Shown one piece after another: positions 19,804-29,184 of a DNA stretch of 64,000 bases (position 1 is its first letter; each line of letters begins with the position of its first letter). The position numbers were made by a program, and so were the translations under genes. The stretch spans positions 2,425,751 through 2,489,750 of the forward strand of contig NZ_FOYO01000001.1 of NCBI RefSeq assembly GCF_900111945.1, written 5' to 3'. The notes under the pieces are model-generated. The model saw nothing but the letters and a program-made list of their open reading frames with translations, searched no databases and was not told the DNA's origin. Source of the DNA: Litoreibacter janthinus (GTDB taxonomy: Bacteria > Pseudomonadota > Alphaproteobacteria > Rhodobacterales > Rhodobacteraceae).

Positions 19804-21315
19804 TCAGCCGTTCCCACCACGCAAGAAGAGTCCTGCCTCTTTGGCAGCCATACGCAACGCCTTCGATTTGTTAACGGTCTCTTCGAACTCGTCATCCGGG
19901 TCGCTGTCATAGACCACGCCGCCGCCTGCTTGTACGTAAAGCTTTTCGTCTTTGACGATGCCCGTCCGCAGCGCAATGCAGATATCCATGTCGCCATTGG
20001 CCGAGAAATACCCGCAGCCGCCCCCGTAGATGCCACGCTTTTCAGGCTCTAGCTCGTCGATGATTTCCATCGCACGCACTTTTGGCGCGCCAGAGACGGT
20101 GCCCGCAGGCAGCCCGGACAGCAGCGCTGACAACGCGTCTTGATCCTCTGCCAACTCTCCCGTGACGTTCGAGACGATGTGCATCACATGGCTATACCGC
20201 TCGATAATGAATTTCTCGGTCGGGGTCACCGTGCCGATTTTGGAGACTTTGCCCGTATCATTGCGCCCGAGGTCGAGGAGCATCAGATGCTCCGCACATT
20301 CTTTCGGGTCCGCTAACAAATCGGCCTCCAGCGCGCGGTCTTCCTCAGGGGTCGCTCCGCGCGGGCGGGTGCCTGCGATCGGTCGAATAGTTACTTCGCG
20401 CCCGAACACCCGCACCAGAATCTCGGGGCTGGCCCCAACGATCTGGAATCCACCCATGTTGAAATAGAACATAAAGGGGGATGGGTTGGTGCGCCGCAAC
20501 GCACGGTAAAGCGAGAAGGGCGGCAGCGGGAAATCCTGCGTCCAGCGCTGTGACGGGACGACCTGAAAGATGTCGCCCGCGCGGATGTATTCTTTGGCCT
20601 TCTCGACGGCTTCGAGATAGCCGCTACGGCTGAAATTCGACACGGGTTCCGCCACTTCGGTTTCTTCGCCAAAGTCACGTGCATCTGTGGGCACCGCACG
20701 GTCAAGATCACGCACGGCGTCCATCACGCGCTCTGCCGCTTGTGCATAGGCGGCGCGCGCAGTCAGACCGGGTGCGGCCCACGCGGGGCTGACGACGATC
20801 ACTTCGCCCTTGACCCCGTCCAACACCACCACCACGGAAGGGCGTTGCATCACCGCATCGGGCAAGCCGAGCGGATCGGGGTTCACATCAGGCAAATGTT
20901 CGACCAGTCGGATCATGTCGTAGCCCAGATAGCCAAACAATCCCGCTGAGGCTGCCGGCAACCCTTCTGGTAAATCAATCCGGCTTTCAGCCAGAACCTC
21001 ACGCAATGCCGTCAGCGGGTCGCTTTCGCAGGGCTCAAACGCCTCGCGGTCAAAGCGGGCAGAGCGGTTCAATTCGCTCGTCTCGCCCCGACAGCGCCAG
21101 ATCAGATCCGGTTTCATGCCGATGATCGAATACCGTCCGCGGACCTCGCCACCCGTCACAGATTCCAGCACAAAGCTGTCCGGCTGCGCAGCGGTCAGTT
21201 TCAGCATCAGCGAAACCGGGGTGTCCAGATCGGCCGCGAGGCGTGTGTAGACAACTTGGTTCTCGCCCGCGTCAAACCGCGCTGCGAATTCATCATATGC
21301 AGGGAAGAGCGCCAT
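19804..21315 (-). CDS. trpE: Anthranilate synthase component I
   Basis: 503 residues. It makes anthranilate from chorismate with TrpG-derived ammonia. The N-terminal FVLESVTGGEVRGRYSIIG holds the LES-type tryptophan feedback pocket. The chorismate domain has PFMFYFNMGGFQIVGASPE, PIAGTRPRG, and the C-terminal GGCGYFSANGDMD. Only three bases separate it from the upstream foldase gene, so it is probably cotranscribed with that gene and has no room for its own leader attenuator. Confidence 0.97.
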   Translation of the reverse strand: MALFPAYDEFAARFDAGENQVVYTRLAADLDTPVSLMLKLTAAQPDSFVLESVTGGEVRGRYSIIGMKPDLIWRCRGETSELNRSARFDREAFEPCESDPLTALREVLAESRIDLPEGLPAASAGLFGYLGYDMIRLVEHLPDVNPDPLGLPDAVMQRPSVVVVLDGVKGEVIVVSPAWAAPGLTARAAYAQAAERVMDAVRDLDRAVPTDARDFGEETEVAEPVSNFSRSGYLEAVEKAKEYIRAGDIFQVVPSQRWTQDFPLPPFSLYRALRRTNPSPFMFYFNMGGFQIVGASPEILVRVFGREVTIRPIAGTRPRGATPEEDRALEADLLADPKECAEHLMLLDLGRNDTGKVSKIGTVTPTEKFIIERYSHVMHIVSNVTGELAEDQDALSALLSGLPAGTVSGAPKVRAMEIIDELEPEKRGIYGGGCGYFSANGDMDICIALRTGIVKDEKLYVQAGGGVVYDSDPDDEFEETVNKSKALRMAAKEAGLFLRGGNG

Positions 21316-21318
21316 GGC

Positions 21319-23175
21319 TTAGCGGATACTTGCGTTAACGGCGTTCACGGCGACCTGATCAAGAGTTAGGCCATGGCGCGCTTGCACCGCTTGACCATAA
21401 AGCTCGAACACGTCGGCTGCCAGACCTGCGCTGCCTTGCTGGCTAAGCTGCGCCAAGAAATTCTGGGCTTCCTCAGCGTCCATATCCGCAGGGGAGATGT
21501 CGAGGAGTTCCACGATCAAAGCGCCGTCTGCGGTCGGGATCAACGCGGTCTCCGACGCTTTTTCCAGATCGAAAGCCGTGATGAGAAGGGCTGGCGATAC
21601 GTCCTCTATGAAGTCCGTGCGACCGCGATCTGTCTCGGTCCGACCCGAAAGCCCAAGGGCCTCCATAGCGGTGCCTGCATCCAGCTGCGCTTTCAGGGTT
21701 TCACCCAATTCGCTCAGCCGACGCTTGGTTTCGGCGGCATCCCAAGCTGCTGCAACATCGTCGCGAATATTGGCCAGCGGGGGCAGTTCGGGTGGCACGA
21801 TCTCGTCCAATCGCGCGGCAAAGATGCCTCCGTCAGAGAGTTCGCGCGCCTCGGGGAAGTCGCCCTCGTTCAGGCGTTCGGCTTCTTCACGGAAGTTGTC
21901 ATAGCCGGCGATACCGTCAGTTGCAGCGGCAGAGTAGTCGATCTGGCCGAATTCCAGTTCTGTATCTTTGCCCAATTCTTCCAGCGTAGCGCCACCGGCC
22001 AAAAGGTCTTCGACTTCGCCCAGCTTGTCGAGCACGGCGCGGCGTGCTTGATCTGCGGCGGCTTCAGCGACCAACTCGTCACGCACGTCTTCGAACGGGG
22101 TCTCGTGTGCTTCAAGTACAGCGTTCACACGGTAAAGGGCAGGGCCAAGGGACGTTTCGACCGGATCGGTGATCCCGGGTTCCGTCAGCGCAAAAACAGC
22201 GTCGGCAATCGGGGTGTCCAGATCATCGCGAGATACTTCGCCTTGATCGACGTCTTCCAGCGTCAGCCCGCGATCTGTTACCAAATCATCAAAGCTGGTT
22301 TCGCCCGCGTCAATGGCGGCTTTGGCCGCAGTCGCAGCCTCGACATCAGCAAATCCCAAACGCTCGACGATGCGGCGCTCCGGCTGGTTGAGCTCGCCGG
22401 AGCGTTCTTCATAAAGCGCGACCAACTCGTCCTCGTTTGGCGTAATGCCGTCAACAAGCATGTCTGGCGTAAGCCAAGCATAGCTGATCTTGCGAATTTC
22501 AGGTGTTTCGAATTGGGTGCCATTCTCGTCATAGAATGTTTGCAATTGCGCATCCGTGGGCGTTGCATTTGGGCCCGCCAAAAGCTCTTCGCTCAACTCG
22601 GCCCAACGGAAGGAGCGGCGCTGGCCCAAGAACCCGTAGAGCGTTTCTGCATATGCATCGTTCAGGGTCAAACCGCCCGTTACGGACTGTTGAAGAAGCT
22701 GTCGCGCGGCGGTGCTGCGAAGATCATCCTCAAAATCGGCGGGGCGCAAGCTGCTGCGTTCCAAAGCGAATTCATAGGTGTCCCGATCAAAAGTGCCGCT
22801 TGGGCCTTGGAAGGCAGGGACCTGCTGCAACTGGCTCAGCACTTCGGCGTCGCCAACAGACAGTCCCATCACACGGGCTTCTTCGGTCAGGGCAGTGGTC
22901 GCGGCCAGACGTTCGCGGACGCGCAGGTCCAAGCCTTCTTGAAGCGCGGTCTGCATAGAGACGGGTTGCCCGCGTCGGCGCGCTTCGAAATCGATCTCTT
23001 GCTGAAGGCCACGTTGGTATTCCGCGACAGTGATTGGTGTTTCGCCGACGCTGCCAATGGACGAAATATTTCCGCCCAGACCACCAGCCCCAAAGCCCGC
23101 AAGCCCCGCAACCAACAGGAGCAAAATGACCCACACCGCGATGCGCGACGCGCTAGATTTGCCTGACTTGGCCAT
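21319..23175 (-). CDS. PpiD-like peptidyl-prolyl isomerase / periplasmic foldase
   Basis: 618 residues. Cytoplasmic basic start, one transmembrane helix (about 10-33), then a SurA-type N-terminal chaperone region (about 40-170) and a parvulin-like rotamase domain around 240-370, with a further C-terminal part. This is the architecture of PpiD, an inner-membrane-anchored periplasmic chaperone for exported proteins. It lies immediately before trpE; this pairing is a recurrent alphaproteobacterial arrangement and likely places trpE under the same promoter. Acidic composition is high, as in marine relatives. Confidence 0.85.
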   Translation of the reverse strand: MAKSGKSSASRIAVWVILLLLVAGLAGFGAGGLGGNISSIGSVGETPITVAEYQRGLQQEIDFEARRRGQPVSMQTALQEGLDLRVRERLAATTALTEEARVMGLSVGDAEVLSQLQQVPAFQGPSGTFDRDTYEFALERSSLRPADFEDDLRSTAARQLLQQSVTGGLTLNDAYAETLYGFLGQRRSFRWAELSEELLAGPNATPTDAQLQTFYDENGTQFETPEIRKISYAWLTPDMLVDGITPNEDELVALYEERSGELNQPERRIVERLGFADVEAATAAKAAIDAGETSFDDLVTDRGLTLEDVDQGEVSRDDLDTPIADAVFALTEPGITDPVETSLGPALYRVNAVLEAHETPFEDVRDELVAEAAADQARRAVLDKLGEVEDLLAGGATLEELGKDTELEFGQIDYSAAATDGIAGYDNFREEAERLNEGDFPEARELSDGGIFAARLDEIVPPELPPLANIRDDVAAAWDAAETKRRLSELGETLKAQLDAGTAMEALGLSGRTETDRGRTDFIEDVSPALLITAFDLEKASETALIPTADGALIVELLDISPADMDAEEAQNFLAQLSQQGSAGLAADVFELYGQAVQARHGLTLDQVAVNAVNASIR

Positions 23176-23242
23176 GTCTCACCTTCCCAGAAGAAAACCA
23201 GTTGGAACCTGTTAGACCGTTGCCCTCAGGGGGGCAAGCCAG

Positions 23243-24415
23243 TCAGAGGGATTCCATACGCTCAAAAAGCTCCGCAATACCTGCGGCGTCGATATTGGCA
23301 AACGCAATGCGTAGCGACTTCGCACCTGACGGATCGCCCTCCGGCATGAACATCGTCCCTGGCAGGCAGAGCACGCTGATCTCTTTCACCATGCGTTGGG
23401 CCAGCTTGTCGGACGGCTCGTCAAACGGATGCGTCATGTAGGCAAAATAGGCTCCGTTCCCCTGCAGCGTCCATCCTTTTCCGGCGAGCCTTGGGAAATG
23501 GGCCTCGATCGCGGCTCGGCGCGTCAAAATCTCGGCACGCTGTTCGGCAAGCCACGGGCCAAGGTTCTGCATCCCCCAAAGCGCGGCGCGCTGGCCTAGC
23601 TGGTTCGGGCAAATGGTAACCGTATCGAGAAACTTCTCGGCCTCGGCCAGTTGCGCCTCGGATGCGACCATCGCCCCGACGCGGTGACCCGTCAGCCGGT
23701 AGGCTTTGGAAAAGGAGTAGAGGTGGATGAGCGTCTGCTCCCAATCAGGACGCGTGAACAGGTCATGCGGCGCGCCAGTTCGACTGTCGAAATCGCGATA
23801 GGTCTCATCAACAATCAGCGCGATGCCACGGGACTGGCATAGATCAAAAAACGCACCAACCAGTTCGGACGGGTATTCCACGCCGCCCGGATTGTTTGGC
23901 GTTACCAACGTGATAGCGCGCGTTTTTGAGGTGATCAGAGCCGCTGCATCCGACACCGAAGGCAAAAGCCCGTCACCCGCTTTGAGCGCCACCGAGGTGA
24001 TGCCCCCCATGTCGAGCCACATCTTATGATTGAAATACCAAGGCGTCGGGACGATGACCTCGTCACCCGCCGCACAAAGCGTCGAAATCATTGAAGCAAA
24101 TGCCTGATTGCATCCAGACGTAATGGCCACTTGAGACCCCGAGATCGCGCCACCGTAGGCCGCGCTCCATTGGTCAGCAACTTCGGTCCGTAATTCAGGC
24201 AGGCCTAGAACCGGCCCGTAAAGATGCGTCGCGTCGTCTCCCAACACAAACTGCGCCATAGCTTCGCGCAATGGCGCAGGGGGCGGATCCACTGGCGCAG
24301 CTTGCGAGACGTTGATCAGCGGGCGGTCTTTGGGAAAATCGACGCCATCAATCCATCGCCGCGCCTCCATCACTGGAGGAGGGAACGTCGCGGCCATGTT
24401 CGGATTCAATCGCAT
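23243..24415 (-). CDS. PLP-dependent aminotransferase (class I/II)
   Basis: 390 residues from ATG 24415; a longer open frame to 24514 would overlap the gpt 3' end and is not favoured. YGPVLGLPELRTEVADQW and SGCNQAFASMISTLCAAGDEVIVPTPWYFNHKMW are class I/II blocks, LVTPNNPGGVEYP orients PLP, and LYSFSKAYRLTGHRVGAM carries the Schiff-base Lys. The substrate is unclear; aspartate or aromatic and branched-chain amino acids are all possible. It follows gpt on the same strand after 38 bases. Confidence 0.88.
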   Translation of the reverse strand: MRLNPNMAATFPPPVMEARRWIDGVDFPKDRPLINVSQAAPVDPPPAPLREAMAQFVLGDDATHLYGPVLGLPELRTEVADQWSAAYGGAISGSQVAITSGCNQAFASMISTLCAAGDEVIVPTPWYFNHKMWLDMGGITSVALKAGDGLLPSVSDAAALITSKTRAITLVTPNNPGGVEYPSELVGAFFDLCQSRGIALIVDETYRDFDSRTGAPHDLFTRPDWEQTLIHLYSFSKAYRLTGHRVGAMVASEAQLAEAEKFLDTVTICPNQLGQRAALWGMQNLGPWLAEQRAEILTRRAAIEAHFPRLAGKGWTLQGNGAYFAYMTHPFDEPSDKLAQRMVKEISVLCLPGTMFMPEGDPSGAKSLRIAFANIDAAGIAELFERMESL

Positions 24416-24453
24416 GAGGTATTCTTTTCTAACAAGGCGTTGCGGGGCGAAGC

Positions 24454-24954
24454 TTATTCGCCGCGATAGGGCTTCACGTATTGCATCGCCATATCCCACG
24501 GGAAGAAAATCCACGTGTCTTGCGACACTTCGGTAATAAACGTGTCGACCTGCGCGCGGCCCTTCGGCTTGGCATACACCGTGGCGAAATGCGCGTTGGG
24601 GTAGAGCGCGCGGACAATCTCGAGCGTCTTGCCACTGTCAACGAGATCATCGATGATCAGGATACCTGTGCCGTCCCCCATCAAGGCGTCATCCGGCTTC
24701 TTTAGAACGCTGGCCTCGGATTGGGTCTGGTTGTCGTAGGATTTGACGGAAATCGTATCCACCGTGCGGATATCCAGCTCGCGGGCCGCAATCATTGCAG
24801 GGGCCATGCCGCCACGTGTGATGGCGACGACCGCGCGCCACGCCCCGTTGTCAGGGCCATGCCCGTCCAGTCGCCACGCCAAGGCGCGGCTGTCGCGGTG
24901 GATTTGATCCCAGCTGATGTGAAAGCCTTTTTCGTGGGGCAGGCGGTCGGTCAT
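24454..24954 (-). CDS. gpt: Xanthine phosphoribosyltransferase
   Basis: 166 residues. It salvages xanthine and guanine to nucleotides with [22 protein letters not shown] (about 98-115) is the PRPP-binding signature with the acidic pair, and [20 protein letters not shown] the N-terminal loop. IFFPWDMA near the C-terminus fits Gpt rather than Hpt. It lies between a LysE exporter and an aminotransferase in a tight minus-strand series. Confidence 0.95.
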   Translation of the reverse strand: MTDRLPHEKGFHISWDQIHRDSRALAWRLDGHGPDNGAWRAVVAITRGGMAPAMIAARELDIRTVDTISVKSYDNQTQSEASVLKKPDDALMGDGTGILIIDDLVDSGKTLEIVRALYPNAHFATVYAKPKGRAQVDTFITEVSQDTWIFFPWDMAMQYVKPYRGE

Positions 24955-24967
24955 TGGTCAAGTTCCC

Positions 24968-25582
24968 TCAGGTGATGGCAATTTTAGCGCCGAGAACGGC
25001 AATCAGACCGCCAAAGCTGCGATCCAGTTTTGATTTGAAGCGGCCGTAAGCTGTGCGGGCGCGGGGCAGCGAGAAGACGCGCGCCACAAACATATACCAC
25101 GCAGTTTCGACCCAGAAGATATTGAACAAGACAAAAAGCTTGTCCGCCAAGGAGGCCTCAACCGGCACCAATCCGACGAAAACGGCACCGAAAAACACGG
25201 CTGGCTTGGGATTGGCGAGCATTGCGATCAGACCCAGCCAAACCGCCCCGAACACAGACCGTGGCGTGGTGCCTTCGGCGATAACGGGCAAAGGCTCGGA
25301 GGCGTGTTGCCACATCTTCCATGCGATATAGATCAGGAACAATCCGCCCACGACTTTCAGCGTGGTGAACAGGGCAGGGACCACCTCAAACAACAAAGAC
25401 AAACCAAGCAAGGCAGCCGCCGCCCACAGTGTCGCAGCCAGGCCGAACCCGACAGCAAGCCCCATGGCGGTTCGTAGACCTTCGGAGGCGGCGGACCGGA
25501 CGCTCAACACGAAAGACGGCCCCGGCGAGATCGCCGCAAGCAAATGAATAAGGGCGACGCTAACGAAGCCCGCTAAGGTCAT
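24968..25582 (-). CDS. LysE family amino-acid exporter
   Basis: 204 residues with about six hydrophobic helices. The N-terminal AAISPGPSFVLSVRSAASEGLRTAMGLAVG is the LysE/RhtB hallmark (P-G-P loop). The family exports amino acids or other small metabolites. It overlaps the fabI stop by 4 bases, so it is expressed with fabI. The substrate is not recognisable. Confidence 0.93.
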   Translation of the reverse strand: MTLAGFVSVALIHLLAAISPGPSFVLSVRSAASEGLRTAMGLAVGFGLAATLWAAAALLGLSLLFEVVPALFTTLKVVGGLFLIYIAWKMWQHASEPLPVIAEGTTPRSVFGAVWLGLIAMLANPKPAVFFGAVFVGLVPVEASLADKLFVLFNIFWVETAWYMFVARVFSLPRARTAYGRFKSKLDRSFGGLIAVLGAKIAIT

Positions 25583-26382
25583 TTCTCGATGTCCGGCGCG
25601 TCCACGGCCTTCATGCCGACGACGTGATAGCCGGCGTCGACATGCAGCACTTCACCGGTCACAGCGGAACCTAGATCGGACAGCAGATACAAAGCGGATT
25701 TGCCGACTTCTTCTTGCGTGACTGTCCGGCGCAGCGGCGCGTTATATTCGTTCCACTTCATAATATAGCGGAAGTCGCCGATGCCAGATGCCGCCAGCGT
25801 CTTGATCGTACCAGCCGAGATGGCGTTAACACGAATGTTATCTTTGCCAAGATCCTCGGCCAGATATTTCACCGACGCTTCCAGTGCAGCCTTTGCCACG
25901 CCCATCACATTATAATGTGGCATGACCTTTTCTGCGCCGTAATAGGTGAGCGTGAGCAAGGATCCGCCGTCATTCATCATCTTTTCGGCGCGCTGCGCAA
26001 CCGCTGTGAAGGAGTAGACAGAGATATCCATTGTCATGCGGAAGTTGTCGGACGAGGTGTCTACATAGCGACCGCGAAGTTCGTCTTTGTTGGAGAATCC
26101 GATAGCGTGCACCACGAAATCAAGTGAGCCCCAGTCCTCTTCAAGCGTTTTAAACAAGGCATCTATCGACTCGCCATTGCTTACATCGCACGGCAGCACA
26201 TGCTTCGCGCCAATGCTGTCGGCGAGGGGTCGGACACGCTTCAAAAGCGCATCGCCCTGATAGGAAAAGGCAATTTCCGCGCCTTGGTCGGCGCAAGCCT
26301 TTGCAATACCCCAAGCGATGGACTTGTCGTTCGCCACCCCCATGATCAGCCCGCGCTTGCCTGCCATCAATCCATTTGACAT
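25579..26382 (-). CDS. fabI: Enoyl-[acyl-carrier-protein] reductase (NADH)
   Basis: 267 residues from ATG 26382, preceded by GGGGGACAAC; a TTG four codons earlier is not needed. It performs the last reduction in fatty acid elongation. GLIMGVANDKSIAWGIAKA is the FabI nucleotide site, and YYGAEKVMPHYNVMGVAKAALE contains the Tyr-(x6)-Tyr-(x6)-Lys catalytic pattern. Divergent from pdxH across a 226-base gap that must hold both promoters; I recognise no operator in it. Confidence 0.96.
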   Translation of the reverse strand: MSNGLMAGKRGLIMGVANDKSIAWGIAKACADQGAEIAFSYQGDALLKRVRPLADSIGAKHVLPCDVSNGESIDALFKTLEEDWGSLDFVVHAIGFSNKDELRGRYVDTSSDNFRMTMDISVYSFTAVAQRAEKMMNDGGSLLTLTYYGAEKVMPHYNVMGVAKAALEASVKYLAEDLGKDNIRVNAISAGTIKTLAASGIGDFRYIMKWNEYNAPLRRTVTQEEVGKSALYLLSDLGSAVTGEVLHVDAGYHVVGMKAVDAPDIEK

Positions 26383-26608
26383 GTTGTCCCCCAACGCCTG
26401 TTCTTGTTGTGTTTAAGTCGGTTTAGGCGAAACTCGAAGCTGCATCAAGCAACCCTTGTAATCGCGTCGTCTGCGCTACCTGCAACGATGTGGACGGTTC
26501 CAGACTATCGTTTTTGTCCACTTGGTCAAAATTCAAGACGCCGCGTCATGGTTGAGCCCTACGGCCAGCCTCGTTATAGGCGCAGTTAGAAATGGTGGGA
26601 CATGACTA

Positions 26609-27214
26609 ATGACGGATAGGTCCGGAAAATTCGCGGGGGACGACCCGTTTCAGATCATTCGCGACTGGATGGATGAAGCGGTGCAGACCGAACCAAACGA
26701 CCCGAACGCGATCGCCATCGCGACGGTCGATCGCGACGGGTTACCAAATGTGCGAATGGTTCTGCTCAAAGATGTCGAGGATGACGCCTTCGTTTTCTAC
26801 ACGAATTACGAAAGTGCGAAAGCTGCGGAGCTAGATCATGCGGGCAAAGCGGCGTTTGTCATGCATTGGAAATCCTTGAGGCGCCAAGTACGTGTTCGTG
26901 GTATAGTCACCCGAGAAGATGGGGCGCAGGCGGATGACTACTATAAGTCCCGCTCGCTCAAGAGCCGTTTGGGAGCATGGGCATCCAAGCAATCGCAACC
27001 GCTTTCATCGCGTGGTGCCTTGATGGCAGAGGTGGCGAAAGTGACTGCTGCAAAGGGTCTAAATCCGGATCGCCCGCCATTCTGGGGCGGATATCGGATC
27101 AGACCTGTAGAGATCGAATTTTGGGCCGACGGCGCGGCACGACTTCACGACAGATTCCGCTGGTCGCGCACGGAGCCACACGGACCTTGGACAATAACGC
27201 GTCTTAGTCCGTAA
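26609..27214 (+). CDS. pdxH: Pyridoxamine 5'-phosphate oxidase
   Basis: 201 residues. FMN enzyme that oxidises pyridoxamine or pyridoxine phosphate to [30 protein letters not shown] and [12 protein letters not shown] are conserved FMN and substrate blocks; the C-terminus [17 protein letters not shown] is the canonical ending. GGTGGGA lies eight bases before the ATG. Stands alone with its own promoter region shared with fabI. Confidence 0.95.
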   Translation: MTDRSGKFAGDDPFQIIRDWMDEAVQTEPNDPNAIAIATVDRDGLPNVRMVLLKDVEDDAFVFYTNYESAKAAELDHAGKAAFVMHWKSLRRQVRVRGIVTREDGAQADDYYKSRSLKSRLGAWASKQSQPLSSRGALMAEVAKVTAAKGLNPDRPPFWGGYRIRPVEIEFWADGAARLHDRFRWSRTEPHGPWTITRLSP

Positions 27215-27287
27215 GCATGCAAGAATTAAGAAGAATTGACGTACACGTAAACAGTTGAGGGCAGGAAACCCTTACCTATCTTGAAAC

Positions 27288-27300
27288 CTCACAATGTGAG
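27288..27300. promoter_or_regulatory. Operator-like inverted repeat upstream of the cold-shock gene
   Basis: CTCAC-AAT-GTGAG, a perfect 5-bp inverted repeat 33 bases before the chosen ATG of the cold-shock gene. It could be an operator or a small hairpin in the 5' leader. No factor can be assigned. Confidence 0.3.
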
Positions 27301-27333
27301 AACGTGGAGGCCAGCATTAGTTGGGGGTACTCC

Positions 27334-27906
27334 ATGGGTAGTCTTGGAGGCGTCGCTAAGTTCGACGCAGTTTGGATGACACAGAATAGCGAAGTAGCCG
27401 ACGCAAGTAAGTTTGTGGTCGGTCATGTTAAATGGTTTGACGCGGTGAAGGGCTTTGGCTTTGTCGTAGCGGAAGAGGGTGGCCCTGACATTTTGCTCCA
27501 TGCAAATGTTTTGCGGAACTTCGGTCAGGGATCCGTTGCAGATGGCAGTCAGGTTGAACTGCGGGTCCATGAGACCGACCGGGGCCTACAGGCGGTCGAG
27601 GTCCTATCGCTCACCCCTCCCGTTTTGGACGGAAGTGAAGCTGGCCCAATCTTGGCCGCAGAGGATTTGTCTGACGTCGAAATGATCCCTGCTCGGGTGA
27701 AATGGTTTGACAAGGGCAAGGGCTTCGGATTTGCCAATGCCTATGGTTCAAGTGATGACATCTTTCTTCACGTCGAAGTCCTGCGTCGCTGCGGGCTTGC
27801 GGATCTTCTTGCGGGCGAGGCTGTTTGCCTTCGCGTCGTCGATGGGGAACGCGGTCAAATGGCGGCTGAGGTTCACTCTTGGGACTATGCTGTCTCGAAT
27901 TCGTGA
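27334..27906 (+). CDS. Two-domain cold-shock protein (CspA family)
   Basis: 190 residues with two cold-shock OB folds: VVGHVKWFDAVKGFGFVV (about 28-95) and IPARVKWFDKGKGFGFAN (about 126-188). Each keeps the KGFGF (RNP1) motif; the second RNP (DILLH / DIFLH) is also in both. Such proteins bind single-stranded RNA or DNA and act as RNA chaperones. The linker is acidic. I chose ATG 27334 with GGGGG upstream; GTG 27304 would add 10 residues. The last 20 bases overlap the downstream DUF192 gene. Confidence 0.88.
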   Translation: MGSLGGVAKFDAVWMTQNSEVADASKFVVGHVKWFDAVKGFGFVVAEEGGPDILLHANVLRNFGQGSVADGSQVELRVHETDRGLQAVEVLSLTPPVLDGSEAGPILAAEDLSDVEMIPARVKWFDKGKGFGFANAYGSSDDIFLHVEVLRRCGLADLLAGEAVCLRVVDGERGQMAAEVHSWDYAVSNS

Positions 27907-28372
27907 CTCGATAATTTCGGCAGTCTTTCTGACAGGCTTCGCCGCTGGCGGAGCCTTCGCTGATTCTTGCACGCCAAACCGTGTGAACATCAAAGGTGAG
28001 TTTGGGTCGATCTCTTTTCGTGTCGAGATCGCAGATGACTTTCAAGAACGCGCCACTGGTCTTATGAACCGCGACAGCCTTCCGATGCTTTCGGGGATGC
28101 TCTTTGTTTATGAGCGCCCACAGCCTTTGGCGTTCTGGATGCGCAACACGCTGATTCCGCTTGATATGATATTCGTTGAACCGACGGGCAAGGTCGCCAA
28201 GATCCACGCGAATGCCGTCCCGCTAGACGAAACTGCCATTTCTGGCGGGGACGGACTCACCCATGTTCTTGAAATCGGCGGTGGGTTGGCTGCCAAATTC
28301 GGGATTTCCGAAGGTGATATCCTTCAACATTCCAGCTTTAATCAAAATGAAGCGCTTTGGCCCTGCGGTTAG
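27887..28372 (+). CDS. DUF192 family secreted protein
   Basis: 161 residues beginning inside the 3' end of the cold-shock gene in another frame. A hydrophobic signal peptide (about 8-27, ending GAFAD) is followed by a DUF192 domain with [22 protein letters not shown] and [21 protein letters not shown]. The family is periplasmic and its function is unknown. Overlap with the cold-shock gene implies coupled expression. A weak GCCCT/AGGGC hairpin with TTTT covers the stop codon (28360-28379) and may be the terminator. Confidence 0.85.
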   Translation: MLSRIRDSIISAVFLTGFAAGGAFADSCTPNRVNIKGEFGSISFRVEIADDFQERATGLMNRDSLPMLSGMLFVYERPQPLAFWMRNTLIPLDMIFVEPTGKVAKIHANAVPLDETAISGGDGLTHVLEIGGGLAAKFGISEGDILQHSSFNQNEALWPCG

Positions 28373-28417
28373 GGCTTTTCAAACCCGTCGAAGGTGGTTA
28401 GGAAACCCTCAGATTGT

Positions 28418-28494
<77 letters not shown>

Positions 28495-28682
28495 TCTAAA
28501 TCACCGCATGGCGGTACTTTCCCTTAGTGTTAACTTCTCCATACCGCGTGCGCAGAGGCGTTGCTGCGGATAACCCGCGTCCGAGCCTGCTTCACGACGG
28601 TGGCTGCCGATCGCCCCCCGATTCTGTGACGATGAAAGCTAACGCTGCGTAAGGCGTGGCATTTCAGCGATAGTTTCGCCCG

Positions 28683-28728
28683 CCCCACATATAGATGCTA
28701 AATCTTTGTGCGTCCCCCATATATGGGG
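28683..28728. promoter_or_regulatory. Candidate tandem NrdR boxes upstream of nrdJ
   Basis: The perfect 14-bp palindrome CCCCATATATGGGG (28715-28728) is preceded by an imperfect copy CCCCACATATAGATGC (28683-28698). Their CATATA cores are 30 bases apart, near three helical turns, as is usual for NrdR sites. NrdR represses ribonucleotide reductase genes. The sites lie about 460-500 bases before nrdJ, farther than usual; the transcription start is unknown. Confidence 0.5.
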
Positions 28729-28756
28729 TTGGTGGGGCAGGTCGCGCCTGATCATC

Positions 28757-28777
28757 TGTGGATAAGCCTGTGGATAG
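28757..28777. promoter_or_regulatory. Pair of DnaA-box-like sites upstream of nrdJ
   Basis: TGTGGATAA at 28757-28765 is an exact reverse complement of the DnaA box TTATCCACA, and TGTGGATAG at 28769-28777 differs in one base. Both are in the same orientation, 12 bases apart. DnaA sites are known at the nrdAB promoter of E. coli; here the same logic is inferred. Confidence 0.5.
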
Positions 28778-28994
28778 TTCACCCAAAACCCTAGCTTGCG
28801 GCGATAACCCGCCAATTTGCTTTGGTTTTTCGCAACAGGGTCCCCTGTGCACTGTTTTGACCTGCCTTTTAGTAAGAATCGGAGCGCATCACGCGGTCCG
28901 GCGGTCAACAGATTTTTGTGCCTGAATGTGGTAAAAATTCCGTTGACCGCACGGGCCTACATACGTCAGGTTGTGCAGGCCGACACACAAGCCA

Positions 28995-29007
28995 CCACAT
29001 ATAGTGG
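28995..29007. promoter_or_regulatory. Third NrdR-like palindrome upstream of nrdJ
   Basis: CCAC-ATATA-GTGG, a palindrome with the same CATATA core as the two upstream copies, about 180 bases before the nrdJ start. It is nested in a wider GCCAC...GTGGC repeat. Confidence 0.4.
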
Positions 29008-29184
29008 CACGTGGCGGCGACGGGACGGGGCAACACTCCACATAGACGCATCATCAAAGGTGCTCCCTCTTGCTGAGGCAAGGGGCCAATGAGTTTGTCC
29101 CTGAACACAACCACGACCCGCATGAGGCAGGTCTGACATAAATAGCTCGCGCAGTGTATTGCGCATGGGATCGGGGAAAGACGA

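Larger units (their letters stand above)
28495..29184. other. Long non-coding gap between tRNA-Pro and nrdJ
   Basis: About 690 bases with no credible gene; short open frames here lack conserved features. It does hold AT-centred palindromes of the NrdR-box kind and two DnaA-box-like sites (listed separately). The nrdJ ribosome site GGGGAAAG is at its end. No B12 box of a cobalamin riboswitch could be recognised. Confidence 0.6.

Noticed and set aside
21373..23166. 597-residue open frame antisense to the PpiD-like gene
   Set aside because: Shadow of a GC-rich gene: no domain, and the opposing frame shows a clear membrane anchor and foldase pattern.
26383..26608. 61-residue open frame in the fabI-pdxH gap
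   Set aside because: No ribosome site, no conserved pattern, Arg/Ser-rich shadow composition; the gap is better read as a divergent promoter region.
28740..28790. Possible chromosomal replication origin because of DnaA-like boxes
   Set aside because: Only two boxes, no AT-rich unwinding region, no dnaA, parAB, hemE or gid genes nearby. Regulation of nrdJ is simpler.
28495..29184. Cobalamin riboswitch before nrdJ
   Set aside because: I could not find the conserved B12 box or its flanking stems; an RNA covariance search would be needed to exclude it fully.
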